Positions 37,103-45,618 of a stretch of 64,000 bases of DNA are shown piece after piece. The stretch lies in contig NZ_JAASQV010000001.1 in the NCBI RefSeq assembly GCF_011761945.1, positions 434,001-498,000 of the forward strand. The letters are read 5' to 3'. Source of the DNA: Sphingomonas leidyi (lineage in GTDB: Bacteria; Pseudomonadota; Alphaproteobacteria; Sphingomonadales; Sphingomonadaceae). Numbering within the stretch: position 1 is the first letter of the stretch; each line of letters begins with the position of its first letter. Both the position numbers and the translations under genes were made by a program. Below the pieces are notes generated by a model. That model did no database searches and was not told the origin of the DNA. It saw nothing but the letters and a program-made list of their open reading frames with translations.

Positions 37103-37792
37103 ATGTTCCAGCGTCTTAAGGCGTATCTAGATTCCATCCGCGCCCGCGATCCCGCGCCGCGCAGCCATGCCGAGATCCTGCTCTATCCGGGCGTGTGGGC
37201 GCTCGCCTATCACCGGATCGCCCATGCACTGTTCCGCAACCGCCTGTTCTTCCTCGCCCGCGTCGTCAACCACTGGTCGCGCTTCGTCACGGCGATCGAC
37301 ATTCATCCGGGCGCGAAGATCGGCCGCAATTTCTTCATCGACCATGGCTTCGTCGTGATCGGCGAGACCGCGGAGATCGGCGACGACGTCACCATCTATC
37401 AGTGCGTCACCCTGGGCGGCACCAGCCCGGACAATGGCGTGGGCGGCAAGCGCCACCCGACCATTCGGGACGGAGCGATCCTCGGCTCGGGCGCGCAGGT
37501 GCTGGGGCCGATCATCGTGGGCGAACGCGCCCGCATCGGCGCCAACGCCGTGGTTACCCGCGACGTGCCCGAAGGCGCGGTGATGGTCGGCATCCCGGCC
37601 AAGTCCACGCTGGTCGAGGCGCAGAAGTGGCAGAAGGATTTCGTGCCCTATGGCACGCCGTGCAGCGAGCTGTTCGATCCGCAGACCCAGAAGCTCGAGA
37701 TCATGCGCTGCGAACTGGAGGCGATGCGCAAGCGGCTCGATGCCGTACTGGCCGAGCGCCGCGAGCAGGGGGAGCAGCGCGACAGCGCCTAG
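37103..37792 (+). CDS. cysE: Serine O-acetyltransferase
   Basis: A 229-residue left-handed beta-helix acetyltransferase that makes O-acetylserine from serine and acetyl-CoA, the first step of cysteine synthesis. Diagnostic hexapeptide-repeat segments are IDIHPGAKIGRNFFIDHG, VVIGETAEIGDDVTIYQ and KRHPTI. The catalytic histidine lies in DHGFVVIGET. The length fits the short EpsC-like SATs that lack the long N-terminal helical domain of E. coli CysE. ATG at 37103 has AAAGGGGAAC upstream; the frame further upstream shows no protein character. Confidence 0.93.
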   Translation: MFQRLKAYLDSIRARDPAPRSHAEILLYPGVWALAYHRIAHALFRNRLFFLARVVNHWSRFVTAIDIHPGAKIGRNFFIDHGFVVIGETAEIGDDVTIYQCVTLGGTSPDNGVGGKRHPTIRDGAILGSGAQVLGPIIVGERARIGANAVVTRDVPEGAVMVGIPAKSTLVEAQKWQKDFVPYGTPCSELFDPQTQKLEIMRCELEAMRKRLDAVLAERREQGEQRDSA

Positions 37793-38131
37793 ATGGGTAC
37801 CGTAACTCCGCTCCCCATCGGACGTCCCGGCCAGGTCGGCTTCGAGCGCCCGGAGCTCACCCGCATCCTCGATCTCTACGGCCGCATGGTCGCCGCCGGG
37901 CATTGGCGCGACTATGCGATGAACTTCGACACCGATGCCGCGATCTTCGCCGCCTTTCGCCGCGCCGCCGAACGCCCGGAATACCGGATCGAGAAGCGCC
38001 CGGCGCTGCGCAACCGCCAGGGCATGTGGGCACTGGTCAACGAGAGCGGGATGATCCTCAAGCGCGGGCACGAACTGGGCCCGGTACTGGCTCCGGTCGA
38101 ACGGCGGCTGATGAAGCTGGTTGAGGAATAG
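37793..38131 (+). CDS. DUF2794 family protein
   Basis: A 112-residue protein with the DUF2794 pattern WRDYAMNFDTDAAIFAAFRRA, AERPEYRIEKRPALR and ILKRGHELGPVL. The ATG follows the cysE stop codon with no gap, so it is co-transcribed and probably coupled. The family is common in alphaproteobacteria and has no established function. Confidence 0.85.
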   Translation: MGTVTPLPIGRPGQVGFERPELTRILDLYGRMVAAGHWRDYAMNFDTDAAIFAAFRRAAERPEYRIEKRPALRNRQGMWALVNESGMILKRGHELGPVLAPVERRLMKLVEE

Positions 38132-38199
38132 GGCGGGCCCGCACCGCAAACCCGCACCCGCTGCATCATGCCTGCACCGCAACCTGCCAGTCCGCCCGC

Positions 38200-38487
38200 A
38201 TGCCCCAGCGCGCGCTCGCCCTGTTCCTGACCAATGCCGTCGGAATCTGCCTCTTCCTGGCGCTGGCCTCGCAATTCTGGATCGAGCCCGAATGCACCGA
38301 CGTGCCGGATGGCTTTGCCTGGTTCGTCGAAGCTGCACCTGTCTTCGGCGCGTTCGCACTGGTCAATTGGATCTGGTTGTTCTGGGCCGGTGGGCGTTGT
38401 CGCCGGTTGGCGGTGCTGCTGATCGTCGCCATCCCGGGGTGCTGGGCGCTGCCATTGCTCGTCGACAACGCCTGGCTTGGCCTGTGA
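38200..38487 (+). CDS. Small hypothetical membrane protein, 95 aa
   Basis: A 95-residue protein with three hydrophobic stretches (ALFLTNAVGICLFLALASQFW, FGAFALVNWIWLFW, LAVLLIVAIPGCWALPLL) and acidic residues between the first two. It follows the DUF2794 gene on the same strand after 68 bp. No family recognised. Confidence 0.6.
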   Translation: MPQRALALFLTNAVGICLFLALASQFWIEPECTDVPDGFAWFVEAAPVFGAFALVNWIWLFWAGGRCRRLAVLLIVAIPGCWALPLLVDNAWLGL

Positions 38488-38606
38488 GGCATTGGCGGAG
38501 AACCGGGGGCGCCTGCCCCGCATCGTCCCCGTGCCCGTCCTGCCTGCGGGATGGCCGAGGCTTCCGCGCCGCGCTATGCCCGCAGGCTGATCGAGAGGAG
38601 ATTGTG

Positions 38607-39035
38607 GTGACGGATGGCGTGAAGCTGGAGGGCAAATGCCTGTGCGGTGCGGTGCAGGTGCGGATCGCGCCGCCCGAGCCGCATATCGGCGCCTGCCATT
38701 GCGGAATGTGCCGGCGCTGGGGCGGCGGCCCCGCTCTGTCGCTCAGGCTGGTGTCCGATCCCGAGATCGCAGGCGCCGAGCATGTCGTGCGTTATCCGTC
38801 CTCCGACTGGGCGGAGCGCGGCTTCTGCCGGACCTGCGGCACGCATCTGTTCTATTTCTACCGGCCGCAATCGGGCTATTCCTTCCAGGCCGGCCTGTTC
38901 GAGGGCCTCGACGGCTATGACCTGGGCGAGGAGATCTTCATCGACGAGAAGCCGGGCTATTATGATTTCGCCGGCGAGCGCGAACGGATGACCGGAGCCG
39001 AGGTGATAGCGAAGGCCGGGGTCGAGGGCGCCTGA
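38607..39035 (+). CDS. GFA-family (glutathione-dependent formaldehyde-activating-like) protein
   Basis: A 142-residue CENP-V/GFA-fold protein with the zinc cysteine sets CLCGAV, CHCGMCRRW and FCRTCGTH. It starts with GTG at 38607 (38604 is also GTG) preceded by GAGAGGAG. Family members bind zinc; the glutathione/formaldehyde activity is known for the Gfa prototype and may not apply here. It converges on the Lrp gene. Confidence 0.87.
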   Translation: MTDGVKLEGKCLCGAVQVRIAPPEPHIGACHCGMCRRWGGGPALSLRLVSDPEIAGAEHVVRYPSSDWAERGFCRTCGTHLFYFYRPQSGYSFQAGLFEGLDGYDLGEEIFIDEKPGYYDFAGERERMTGAEVIAKAGVEGA

Positions 39036-39063
39036 CGCCGCGCGCTTTCGGCAATCGCCCGGA

Positions 39064-39546
39064 TCAGCGCTCCCAGGCCGCCGGGACCGGGCTCATCCCC
39101 CCGGTCTCGCGGATCACCACCAGCGTCTCGAAGGTCCGCACGCGTTCGTCCGCCGAGAAGAGCCGGCGGACCAGATCGTCATAGCTCTCCATGTCGCGCG
39201 CGATGACCCGCACCGCGAAATCATGGTCGCCGGTGACGTTCCAGGCCTCCATCACTTCGGGCTCGGCGCGGAAGATCTCGAACATCTCGGCCACCGTGTT
39301 GGCATTCTCGCGTTCCAGCGTCACCAGCACGATCATCGAGAGCGGCCAGCCCAGCGTCCTCGGCCGCACCACGGCGATCTCGCGCTCGATCACGCCGGTC
39401 TCGCGCAGCCGGCGGATGCGGCGATAGCAGGCGGGGGCGGAGAGGCCGACCTTCTCCGCCAGCATCGCCACCGGCTGCTGCACATCGACCTGAAGCAATT
39501 CGAGCAGCTTGAGGTCGAACGAATCGAGCGATTCAATCTTCGTCAT
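39064..39546 (-). CDS. Lrp/AsnC-family regulator
   Basis: A 160-residue protein with an N-terminal HTH (VDVQQPVAMLAEKVGLSAPACYRRIRRL) and a C-terminal RAM domain (AWNVTGDHDFAVRVIARDMESYDDLV) that binds amino acids. It is divergent from the EamA exporter at 39663, with clustered GATAA/TTATC half-sites in between, so it probably controls that exporter and itself. Confidence 0.93.
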   Translation of the reverse strand: MTKIESLDSFDLKLLELLQVDVQQPVAMLAEKVGLSAPACYRRIRRLRETGVIEREIAVVRPRTLGWPLSMIVLVTLERENANTVAEMFEIFRAEPEVMEAWNVTGDHDFAVRVIARDMESYDDLVRRLFSADERVRTFETLVVIRETGGMSPVPAAWER

Positions 39547-39560
39547 CGCAACAGCATAGG

Positions 39561-39605
39561 GCGATAAAGTTTATCGCATAACCGCAAAGATAAACCGCTC
39601 TTATC
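39561..39605. promoter_or_regulatory. Candidate Lrp operator region
   Basis: A perfect dyad GCGATAA-AGT-TTATCGC spans 39561-39577. Two more half-sites follow: GATAA at 39589-39593 and TTATC at 39601-39605. All lie in the 116-bp gap between the divergent Lrp and EamA genes, the usual arrangement for local Lrp/AsnC control. Confidence 0.55.
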
Positions 39606-39662
39606 GACGGAAACCCCTATCTCTCGGCGCGTTCCTTCCACATCCGGTTCGAGTATCGTCCG

Positions 39663-40553
39663 ATGAGCAGTCTTGCCGCCCCCCGGTCCCTTTCCCCGCG
39701 CCTCGATGCCGTCGGCCTCGGCGCATTGTTCCTGTCGATGCTGTCGGTCACTATCGGCGCGACGTTCGCCAAGCAGCTGTTCCCGCTGGTCGGTTCCGAA
39801 GGGGCGACCGCGCTGCGCCTGATCGTCGGCGCGGCGATCCTCTCGGCGATCTTCCGGCCGTGGCGGTTGCGGTTCGACACCGGCTGGCGTTCGCTGCTTG
39901 GCTACGGCCTCGTGCTCGGGGTGATGAACCTCAGCTTCTACAAGGCCCTGTCCTACATCCCGCTCGGCATCGCCATTGCGATCGAGTTCACCGGCCCGCT
40001 CGCGGTCGCGGTGCTCACGTCGCGCCGCCGGATCGATTTCCTGTGGATCGGGATCGCGGTGTTCGGCCTGCTGCTGCTCCTGCCGATCTGGAAGGGGGCC
40101 GCGCATCTCGACTGGCGCGGCGTCGCGCTCGCGCTGATCGCCGGCGCTTGCTGGGCGGCCTATATCCTCACCGGCCGCCATGCCGGCCAGGCGCATGGAC
40201 CCGCCGCCGCGGCCGGGGGCATGCTGATCGCGGCCCTGCTCGCCGTCCCTGTCGGCGTGGCGCATGCCGGCGCCGCGCTGCTGCGGCCCGAGGCGTTGAT
40301 GCTCGGCCTGCTCGTCGGCATCGTTTCCAGTGCCATCCCCTATGCGCTCGAGATGATCGCGCTGCCGCGGCTGCCGGCCAACACTTTCGGCACCCTGCTC
40401 AGCGCCGAGCCTGCGGTGGGCGCGCTGATGGGGCTGTTGCTGCTCGGCGAGGTGCTCACCGGCACCCAGTGGCTGGCGGTCTGCCTGATCGTCGTCTCCT
40501 CGGTCGGCACTGCAATCAGCGCCCGTCCCGGCGCGGCGATCGAGCAGCCCTAG
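39663..40553 (+). CDS. EamA-family (RhtA-like) amino-acid/metabolite exporter
   Basis: A 296-residue protein with about ten membrane segments in two EamA halves (residues about 15-140 and 150-285). The phrases [16 protein letters not shown] and [22 protein letters not shown] resemble the RhtA threonine/homoserine exporter type. Divergence from an Lrp-type regulator supports amino-acid export. The substrate is inferred. Confidence 0.85.
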   Translation: MSSLAAPRSLSPRLDAVGLGALFLSMLSVTIGATFAKQLFPLVGSEGATALRLIVGAAILSAIFRPWRLRFDTGWRSLLGYGLVLGVMNLSFYKALSYIPLGIAIAIEFTGPLAVAVLTSRRRIDFLWIGIAVFGLLLLLPIWKGAAHLDWRGVALALIAGACWAAYILTGRHAGQAHGPAAAAGGMLIAALLAVPVGVAHAGAALLRPEALMLGLLVGIVSSAIPYALEMIALPRLPANTFGTLLSAEPAVGALMGLLLLGEVLTGTQWLAVCLIVVSSVGTAISARPGAAIEQP

Positions 40554-40562
40554 ACGGGAAAA

Positions 40563-40591
40563 CCCCTCCCGTGCCGGGGGCACGGGAGGGG
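40563..40591. terminator. Hairpin between convergent genes
   Basis: A perfect 13-bp stem (CCCCTCCCGTGCC and its complement) with a 3-nt loop, 10 nt past the exporter stop. The minus-strand membrane-protein gene ends at 40651, so it may serve both directions; U-runs are weak. Confidence 0.65.
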
Positions 40592-40650
40592 CAGGGTTTG
40601 GAAAGCCGGGCTGGGGACCTTGCTTTCCGCGTGAAGGGCCTATGTCAGGA

Positions 40651-41760
40651 TCAGGCCGTCACGATCTGAGTGGGCGGCAGCCGCTCCTCGAGCCCGCCGA
40701 GCAGGCCGACGACGATGCGGCGCACCGGTTGCCAGAAGGCGGAAAGCAGCAGCAGCGCCGATCCGATCACCAGCGCGGTGAGCGCCGCCGCCAGCTCGAC
40801 CGCACCGGTCGCCTGGAACAGCGCATACATCGCCCAGAGCACATAGATCAGGCTGGAGACGAGCAGCGCGCGGCGGTCGACCGCCAGCGCCACGAAGGCG
40901 AAGGCCACATAGAGCGCGATCACCACCGCGGCGACCGGGCCGGTCACCTCGCCGTCGAACACGCCGAGCATGTGGAACACCGGATGCGCGATCAGCGGCG
41001 CCGCGGCGAGGTGCAGCCAGAAGGCGACATCCGAGCGACGGGTGCGGCGCTGCAGGTCGCTCATGTCCCAGCGCATCGCGAAGAAGAACATCGCCACGCC
41101 CGCAACCAGCAGCATCTCGTTCACCCAGTCCTTGGCCTGGGGCACGAAGGCGAGCACCAGCGAGACGGCGACCCCGACCAGCGCCAGCGCGCCGGCCGCC
41201 ACGGTGATCGGCACCATGAAGCGCTTCCAGTGGATCCAGGTGGCGGCGGCGGTCAGCAGCCCCACCACCGCGGCGACGCCGCCGGCCAGCTGCTGCTTCT
41301 GCAGGTCGCTCGCCAGGTGCATCTGCTCCTCGATCCAGGGGATGTTGGCGGCGAAGATGCCCGAGAGGCACGCCCCGACGCCGCCGACAAAGCCGAACGT
41401 CAGCAGGATCGAGGGGAGCGCCATGCGGCGGCGCGCAGTGAAATATTCGGCGAGCATCCAGCTCGTTGCCGCCACGGCGAAGCCCCCGCCGATCATGTTG
41501 CCGCCGACGACGCGCTCTTCCGGCCCCGCGCCGATCAGCATCACCCCGAAATAGGCGCCGATGCGGGCCGCGGCGACCAGGATCAGCGCGGCGGCGATCG
41601 CCACGAAGATGTCGTTGAAGCCGGTGAGCAGCTTGAAATGTTCTTCGTCCACCGCGGGCGCCGCTCGGCGCTCGGCGACATAGTTGCGCAGCGCATTGGC
41701 GGCGGCGGGGGATAGCGCCCCCGCTTCCACGGCACTGGCCAGATCGCTCTCGCTGTACAT
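40651..41760 (-). CDS. Uncharacterised polytopic membrane protein
   Basis: A 369-residue protein with a soluble N-terminal stretch of about 45 residues (MYSESDLASAVEAGALSPAAANALRNYV) followed by about ten hydrophobic segments. The N-terminal helix-rich segment resembles that of DUF2157-like proteins, but the match is only impressionistic. Single gene, preceded by TATGTGTATTAG-type AT-rich sequence that may hold its promoter. Function unknown. Confidence 0.75.
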   Translation of the reverse strand: MYSESDLASAVEAGALSPAAANALRNYVAERRAAPAVDEEHFKLLTGFNDIFVAIAAALILVAAARIGAYFGVMLIGAGPEERVVGGNMIGGGFAVAATSWMLAEYFTARRRMALPSILLTFGFVGGVGACLSGIFAANIPWIEEQMHLASDLQKQQLAGGVAAVVGLLTAAATWIHWKRFMVPITVAAGALALVGVAVSLVLAFVPQAKDWVNEMLLVAGVAMFFFAMRWDMSDLQRRTRRSDVAFWLHLAAAPLIAHPVFHMLGVFDGEVTGPVAAVVIALYVAFAFVALAVDRRALLVSSLIYVLWAMYALFQATGAVELAAALTALVIGSALLLLSAFWQPVRRIVVGLLGGLEERLPPTQIVTA

Positions 41761-41858
41761 GGCAGTTTCCTCCTGTGCGGAGGTTGTACCATATGTGTAT
41801 TAGTGATGCAATACGGTGAAGCGGTGCGCCGCACCTTTCCCTGGAAGGAAGGGGAGCT

Positions 41859-42752
41859 TCAGCCCTGTTGCAGCTTGCTCAGGATCAGCATCGTCTGCTC
41901 GCTGCCCGAGCCCGGCACGATCTCGCCGGTCCGGTCGGTGATCTGAGCCCATTGCGCCTGCACTGCCTCGGGGGTCAGCGCCGCCAGCCTTGCGCCCTGG
42001 GTCAGCGTCACATAGGCGGCCTGGACCACCCCGCCGCCCGCGCCGACGATCTGGTTGGTGGGCGCGTCCTCGGAGACGAGGAACAGCGCGGCAGGGGCGA
42101 CATTCTCGGGGGCGAAGGCCTTGAAGGCCTCTTCGGGGAACAGGTCCTCGGTCATCCGCGTGCCCGCCACCGGGGCGATCGTGTTGACCTTGATCCCGTA
42201 TTTGGCGCCCTCGAGGTAAAGCGTCTTGGTCAGCCCGGCCAGGCCGAGCTTGGCCGCGCCGTAATTCGCCTGGCCGAAATTGCCGAACAGGCCGGTAGAC
42301 GAAGCGGTCATCAGGATGCGGCCGTAATTCTGGTCGCGCATCGTCTGCCACACTGCCTTGGTGCAATTGGCCGAGCCGATCAGATGGACGTCGACGACGA
42401 AGCGGAAATCGGCCGGCTCCATATTGACGAAGCTCTTGTCGCGCAGCACGCCGGCATTGTTGATCAGGATGTCGATCCGGCCCCATTTGGCCTTCGCCGC
42501 CTCGACCATCGCGACCATATGGTCGTAATCGGTCACGCTGCCGCCATTCGATATCGCCGCGCCGCCCAGCGCCTCGATTTCCTCGACGACCTTGAGCGCC
42601 GCGTCCGAATGGCCGGTGCCGTCGCGGGCGCCGCCCAGGTCGTTGATCACCAGCTTCGCCCCCCGCTTCGCCAGCTCGAGCGCATAGGCGCGGCCCAGGC
42701 CGCCCCCCGCACCGGTGACGATGGCGACGCGGTCCTTGAAGTCGATGGTCAT
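41859..42752 (-). CDS. SDR-family oxidoreductase, 3-hydroxyacyl-CoA dehydrogenase-like
   Basis: A 297-residue classical-like short-chain dehydrogenase. The NAD(P) motif is TGAGGGLG (residues 13-20), followed by NNAG and the catalytic YGAAK with the serine in TASSTG. The phrases [21 protein letters not shown] and [16 protein letters not shown]-like segments match the dehydrogenase unit of MFE-2-type beta-oxidation enzymes, so the substrate is probably a hydroxyacyl-CoA. A perfect palindrome covers its ribosome binding site. Confidence 0.88.
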   Translation of the reverse strand: MTIDFKDRVAIVTGAGGGLGRAYALELAKRGAKLVINDLGGARDGTGHSDAALKVVEEIEALGGAAISNGGSVTDYDHMVAMVEAAKAKWGRIDILINNAGVLRDKSFVNMEPADFRFVVDVHLIGSANCTKAVWQTMRDQNYGRILMTASSTGLFGNFGQANYGAAKLGLAGLTKTLYLEGAKYGIKVNTIAPVAGTRMTEDLFPEEAFKAFAPENVAPAALFLVSEDAPTNQIVGAGGGVVQAAYVTLTQGARLAALTPEAVQAQWAQITDRTGEIVPGSGSEQTMLILSKLQQG

Positions 42753-42757
42753 TGGTC

Positions 42758-42775
42758 TCTCCCGATATCGGGAGA
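42758..42775 (-). promoter_or_regulatory. Palindrome over the SDR ribosome binding site
   Basis: TCTCCCGATATCGGGAGA is an 18-bp perfect palindrome directly upstream of the SDR start. On the message its 3' arm contains the GGGAGA Shine-Dalgarno, 7 nt before AUG. It can be an operator or an RNA hairpin (7-bp stem, AUAU loop) that hides the ribosome binding site. Confidence 0.55.
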
Positions 42776-42871
42776 AGCTTAGGCAAGGCGACGCGCGCGA
42801 TACAACCTAAACCGTCACCGGGTGCGGCGAAGACGGCGGAGGTGCGTGCAAGCCGCACCCCCGGCCATGGT

Positions 42872-43249
42872 TCATCGCGACTGGCGGCAATGGTCCTTGA
42901 TGGTCCTGGAGCAGCGCGGATAGCTCTTCGGATCGGAGGGCATCGGCGCGGCCGCCTCGGGTGCGGGGGGCGCCGGAGCCGCTGCTGGCGGCGCGGGGGC
43001 CGTCGCCGCATCCGGGGCGGCGGGCGCTTCCGGCGCCGCGGGTGGCGGATTGGTGGCCGGGGGCGGCGGGGCCGCCGGATCGGCAGGCATGGCGGGATCG
43101 GCCGGCGGCGGTGGCGGCGTAGCGTCGGTCGGCGGCGCGGGCGGGGTGGGGGCAGGGGCCGGCACGGTCTGCGGGGCCGTCTGGGGCATGTCCTGCGCGA
43201 TGGCGGTGCCGCCCATCGCCAGGGCCGATGCCAGGAGCATGAACTTCAT
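42872..43249 (-). CDS. Secreted Pro/Ala-rich protein with C-terminal di-Cys motif
   Basis: A 125-residue protein: signal peptide MKFMLLASALAMGGTAIA, then about 85 residues made largely of proline and alanine, and a C-terminal module SYPRCSRTIKDHCRQSR. The same pattern (YPxCxRxxxDxCRQ) ends the upstream gene at 43357-43647. ATG at 43249 is followed at once by the signal peptide and preceded by GAGAGGAAG-type sequence. The two genes look like diverged copies. Function unknown; the two cysteines could form a disulfide or bind metal. Confidence 0.7.
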   Translation of the reverse strand: MKFMLLASALAMGGTAIAQDMPQTAPQTVPAPAPTPPAPPTDATPPPPPADPAMPADPAAPPPPATNPPPAAPEAPAAPDAATAPAPPAAAPAPPAPEAAAPMPSDPKSYPRCSRTIKDHCRQSR

Positions 43250-43295
43250 CGAAACTTCCTCTCTGTCGCCCACCCGCCTGCCTCCAGAAAACGCA

Positions 43296-43327
43296 TGTGC
43301 CGGGCGCGACGTTGCGCGCCCGGCACA
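43296..43327 (-). terminator. Hairpin between the two small secreted-protein genes
   Basis: A perfect 13-bp stem (TGTGCCGGGCGCG and complement) with a 6-nt loop. On the minus strand it is followed by TGCGTTTTC. It would stop or attenuate transcription from the 43357-43647 gene. Confidence 0.7.
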
Positions 43328-43356
43328 TTCGGTCCCGCAAAAAGGGGCGATCGGCG

Positions 43357-43647
43357 CTATTGGCGCTGACGGCACCCGTCGAACTGGCCGCGCTTGCACA
43401 TGGGATACACCGCCTTGGGTGCCGGCGGCGGGAAGGCCTGGGTGGGCGTCTGCGTGCTGGGCACGAAGACCACCTGGGTTCCCGGCGGCGGCGTGGAGCC
43501 GGTGCTGAACAGCGGCGCGGCCGGCGCGTAGCCGCCCAGCTTGCTGGCATCGTTGTTGGTGGGGGAATCGGCCTTTTGCGCCGAAGTCTGCGCATGCGCG
43601 GCGCCAGCGACGAGGGTCAGCGCGGCGGCCAGGGCAAGTAGTTTCAT
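43357..43647 (-). CDS. Small secreted protein with C-terminal di-Cys motif
   Basis: A 96-residue protein with signal peptide MKLLALAAALTLVAGAAHA, a low-complexity middle rich in Pro, Thr and Ser, and the C-terminal module VYPMCKRGQFDGCRQRQ. The module matches that of the downstream protein at 42872-43249. No other domain is recognised. Likely periplasmic or surface exposed; role unknown. Confidence 0.7.
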   Translation of the reverse strand: MKLLALAAALTLVAGAAHAQTSAQKADSPTNNDASKLGGYAPAAPLFSTGSTPPPGTQVVFVPSTQTPTQAFPPPAPKAVYPMCKRGQFDGCRQRQ

Positions 43648-44192
43648 GGGATGCGTCTCCTGAAACCGGGCGAGATCGTTACGCCCGTGCCTGCAACGCG
43701 AGGAGACGCAGTTGGTTTCGTTAAATTGTGGTCATGTGGGGAGGGTGTGCCGCGGCGGGATGACGAAGCGCCCTCCCGAAGGAATTGCGGCTGCGCCACC
43801 CGGCTCGCCCCCGGGCGGCGACCATGAACGCGGGATGCCCCCGGGGCGGAAGGTGGCAGGGGGCTCCAACCACCAACCGTCGCCCCGGCCCGGTGCGGGA
43901 ATCCATTGGGAGACAGGCATCGGACAGGGGGCGTGCGGGCGGGAATCGCGGCCCGGCTCACCCCGGCACAAGGCCGGGGCGGCTGCGGGTCGGCCGGGGG
44001 CCATCCCTCACCCCGTCGTCCCTTCCTCACCCCGTCGTCCCCGCAAGGGCGGGGATCCAGGACCGGGCGCGAAGCCGGCACGGGGGAGATCCCGCCCAGC
44101 CCGGAAGCGGTCGCGCGAGGGTGTCGATATCCTCCGTTACCCCGGATTCCCGCCCTTGCGGGAACGACGGCATCTGCCGATCGGGCCTTGGC
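43648..44192. other. 545-bp intergenic region without a convincing gene
   Basis: Several overlapping open frames exist on both strands, but they have repeat-derived, arginine/glycine/proline-rich translations typical of non-coding GC-rich DNA. The region carries a CCCCGGC/GCCGGGG hairpin at 43961-43979, a repeated CACCCCGTCGTCCC (two copies near 44009 and 44029) and the inverted pair described at 44033-44169. Confidence 0.6.
44033..44169. repeat. Inverted pair of short intergenic palindromes
   Basis: The 26-bp stretches at 44033-44058 and 44144-44169 are reverse complements with two mismatches. Each contains a small palindrome such as TTCCCGC-CCTT-GCGGGAA (44147-44164). The right-hand copy lies about 30 nt after the phoB stop and may end the pst-pho transcript. 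Confidence 0.7.
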
Positions 44193-44885
44193 TCAATTCC
44201 CCGCGTCGAGCGCATATCCCGCAGAGCGCACGGTGCGGATGATGTCCGGCCGGTTGCCCTTGTTGATCGCCTTGCGCAGTCGGCGGATGTGCACGTCCAC
44301 CGTGCGGCTCTCGATGTCGCTGTCATGCCCCCACACCGCATCGAGCAGCCGCTCGCGCGAGAACACCCAGCCCGGATGCTCGAGGAAATGCTTGAGCAGC
44401 CGGAACTCGGTCGGCCCCAGCTGCACCACTTCGCCCGCGCGGCGGACCTTGTGGCCCACCGTGTCCATCTCGATGTCCGAATAGGTCAGCGCCTCGCCGG
44501 CCAGGGCCGGGCGCACGCGGCGCAGCACCGCGCCCACACGGGCGACCAGCTCGCGCGGGGAGAAGGGCTTGGTGACGTAATCGTCCGCCCCGGTTTCCAG
44601 ACCGCGCACCCGGTCTTCCTCCTCGCCGCGCGCGGTGAGCATGATGATCGGCACATTGGCCGTCTCGGGCATGCGGCGCAGGCGCCGGCACACTTCGATC
44701 CCGCTCAGGCCCTCGACCATCCAGTCGAGCAGCACGATGTCCGGCGTCGCCTCCTTGGCGAGCAGCAGCGCCTCTTCCCCATCGGGCGTGTGCTTCACCT
44801 CATAATCTTCGCGCTTGAAGTGATAGGCGACCAGTTCCGCGATCGCGGCGTCGTCCTCGACGAGAAGCATCTTCACTCGGGCCAT
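44193..44885 (-). CDS. phoB: Phosphate regulon response regulator
   Basis: A 230-residue OmpR-type response regulator. The receiver domain has the acidic pocket EDD (10-12) and phospho-acceptor Asp54 in VLLDWMVEG, and KPFSPRELVAR is in the usual place. The winged-helix DNA-binding domain (LGPTEFRLLKHFLEHPGWVFSRERLLDAVWG, HIRRLRKAI) is PhoB-like. ATG at 44885 has GGGGAAT upstream. It is the last gene of the phoR-pst-phoU-phoB series and should act on the Pho box before pstS. Confidence 0.95.
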   Translation of the reverse strand: MARVKMLLVEDDAAIAELVAYHFKREDYEVKHTPDGEEALLLAKEATPDIVLLDWMVEGLSGIEVCRRLRRMPETANVPIIMLTARGEEEDRVRGLETGADDYVTKPFSPRELVARVGAVLRRVRPALAGEALTYSDIEMDTVGHKVRRAGEVVQLGPTEFRLLKHFLEHPGWVFSRERLLDAVWGHDSDIESRTVDVHIRRLRKAINKGNRPDIIRTVRSAGYALDAGN

Positions 44886-44904
44886 ATATTCCCCGTTTCC
44901 CCGC

Positions 44905-45609
44905 TCAGTTCGCTTGGGCCTCGCCGGTCTCGCGCTCGGCCATGTAATCGCCTGTCGCCGCGAAATAGACCATTTCGGCCACGTTGGTGGCGTGATCGCC
45001 AATCCTCTCCAGGTTCTTCGCCACGAACAGCAGGTGCGCCACCTGGCTGATCGTCCTCGAATTCTCGACCATGTAGGTCACCAGCGTGCGGAAGATCGAA
45101 TCGTAGAAATCGTCGAGCGCATTGTCGCGCGCGCAGATTCTCACTGCCGCCTGGGCATCGCGCGCCGAATAGGCGTCGAGCACGTCGTGCACCATGTCCG
45201 CCGCCAGCTGCCCCATCGCGGGCAGGATCGAGACGACGTCGATCCGCTCCTCGCCCGCCTCGCCATGGATCATCGGCACGCGCTTGGCGATGTTCTTGGC
45301 ATAGTCGCCGATCCGCTCGATCACCGCGGCGATCTTCAGCGCGGCGATGATCTCGCGCAGATCGTCCGCCATCGGCGCGCGCAGCGCGATGACGCGGACG
45401 ACGAGCTTCTCCAGCTCGGCCTCGATCGCGTCGATCTGCTTGTCCTTCTGGCGCACTTCGTTGGCGAGCGCGGTGTCGCCCCGCTGGAGCGCCAGCATCG
45501 CGTCCTCGATCGCCTGCTCGGCCAGGCCGCCCATCTGCGAGATGAGCGCGCGCAGCTGCCCGATGTCCTGATCGAACGCCTTGACGGTATGTTCGTGGCT
45601 GCTCGCCAT
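44905..45609 (-). CDS. phoU: Phosphate signalling protein PhoU
   Basis: A 234-residue all-helical protein with the two PhoU repeats; metal-binding family motifs are visible as ERIGDYAKNIAKR and ERIGDHATNVAE. PhoU links the Pst transporter to PhoR and represses the regulon when phosphate is plentiful. It sits between pstB and phoB with short gaps (9 and 19 nt), as in classical pst operons. Confidence 0.96.
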   Translation of the reverse strand: MASSHEHTVKAFDQDIGQLRALISQMGGLAEQAIEDAMLALQRGDTALANEVRQKDKQIDAIEAELEKLVVRVIALRAPMADDLREIIAALKIAAVIERIGDYAKNIAKRVPMIHGEAGEERIDVVSILPAMGQLAADMVHDVLDAYSARDAQAAVRICARDNALDDFYDSIFRTLVTYMVENSRTISQVAHLLFVAKNLERIGDHATNVAEMVYFAATGDYMAERETGEAQAN

Positions 45610-45618
45610 TTGCTACTC

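Noticed and set aside
43785-45050. Plus-strand open frame of about 420 codons over the phoB region
   Set aside because: It overlaps phoB and an intergenic region of palindromes, and its translation is low-complexity. phoB on the minus strand is certain.
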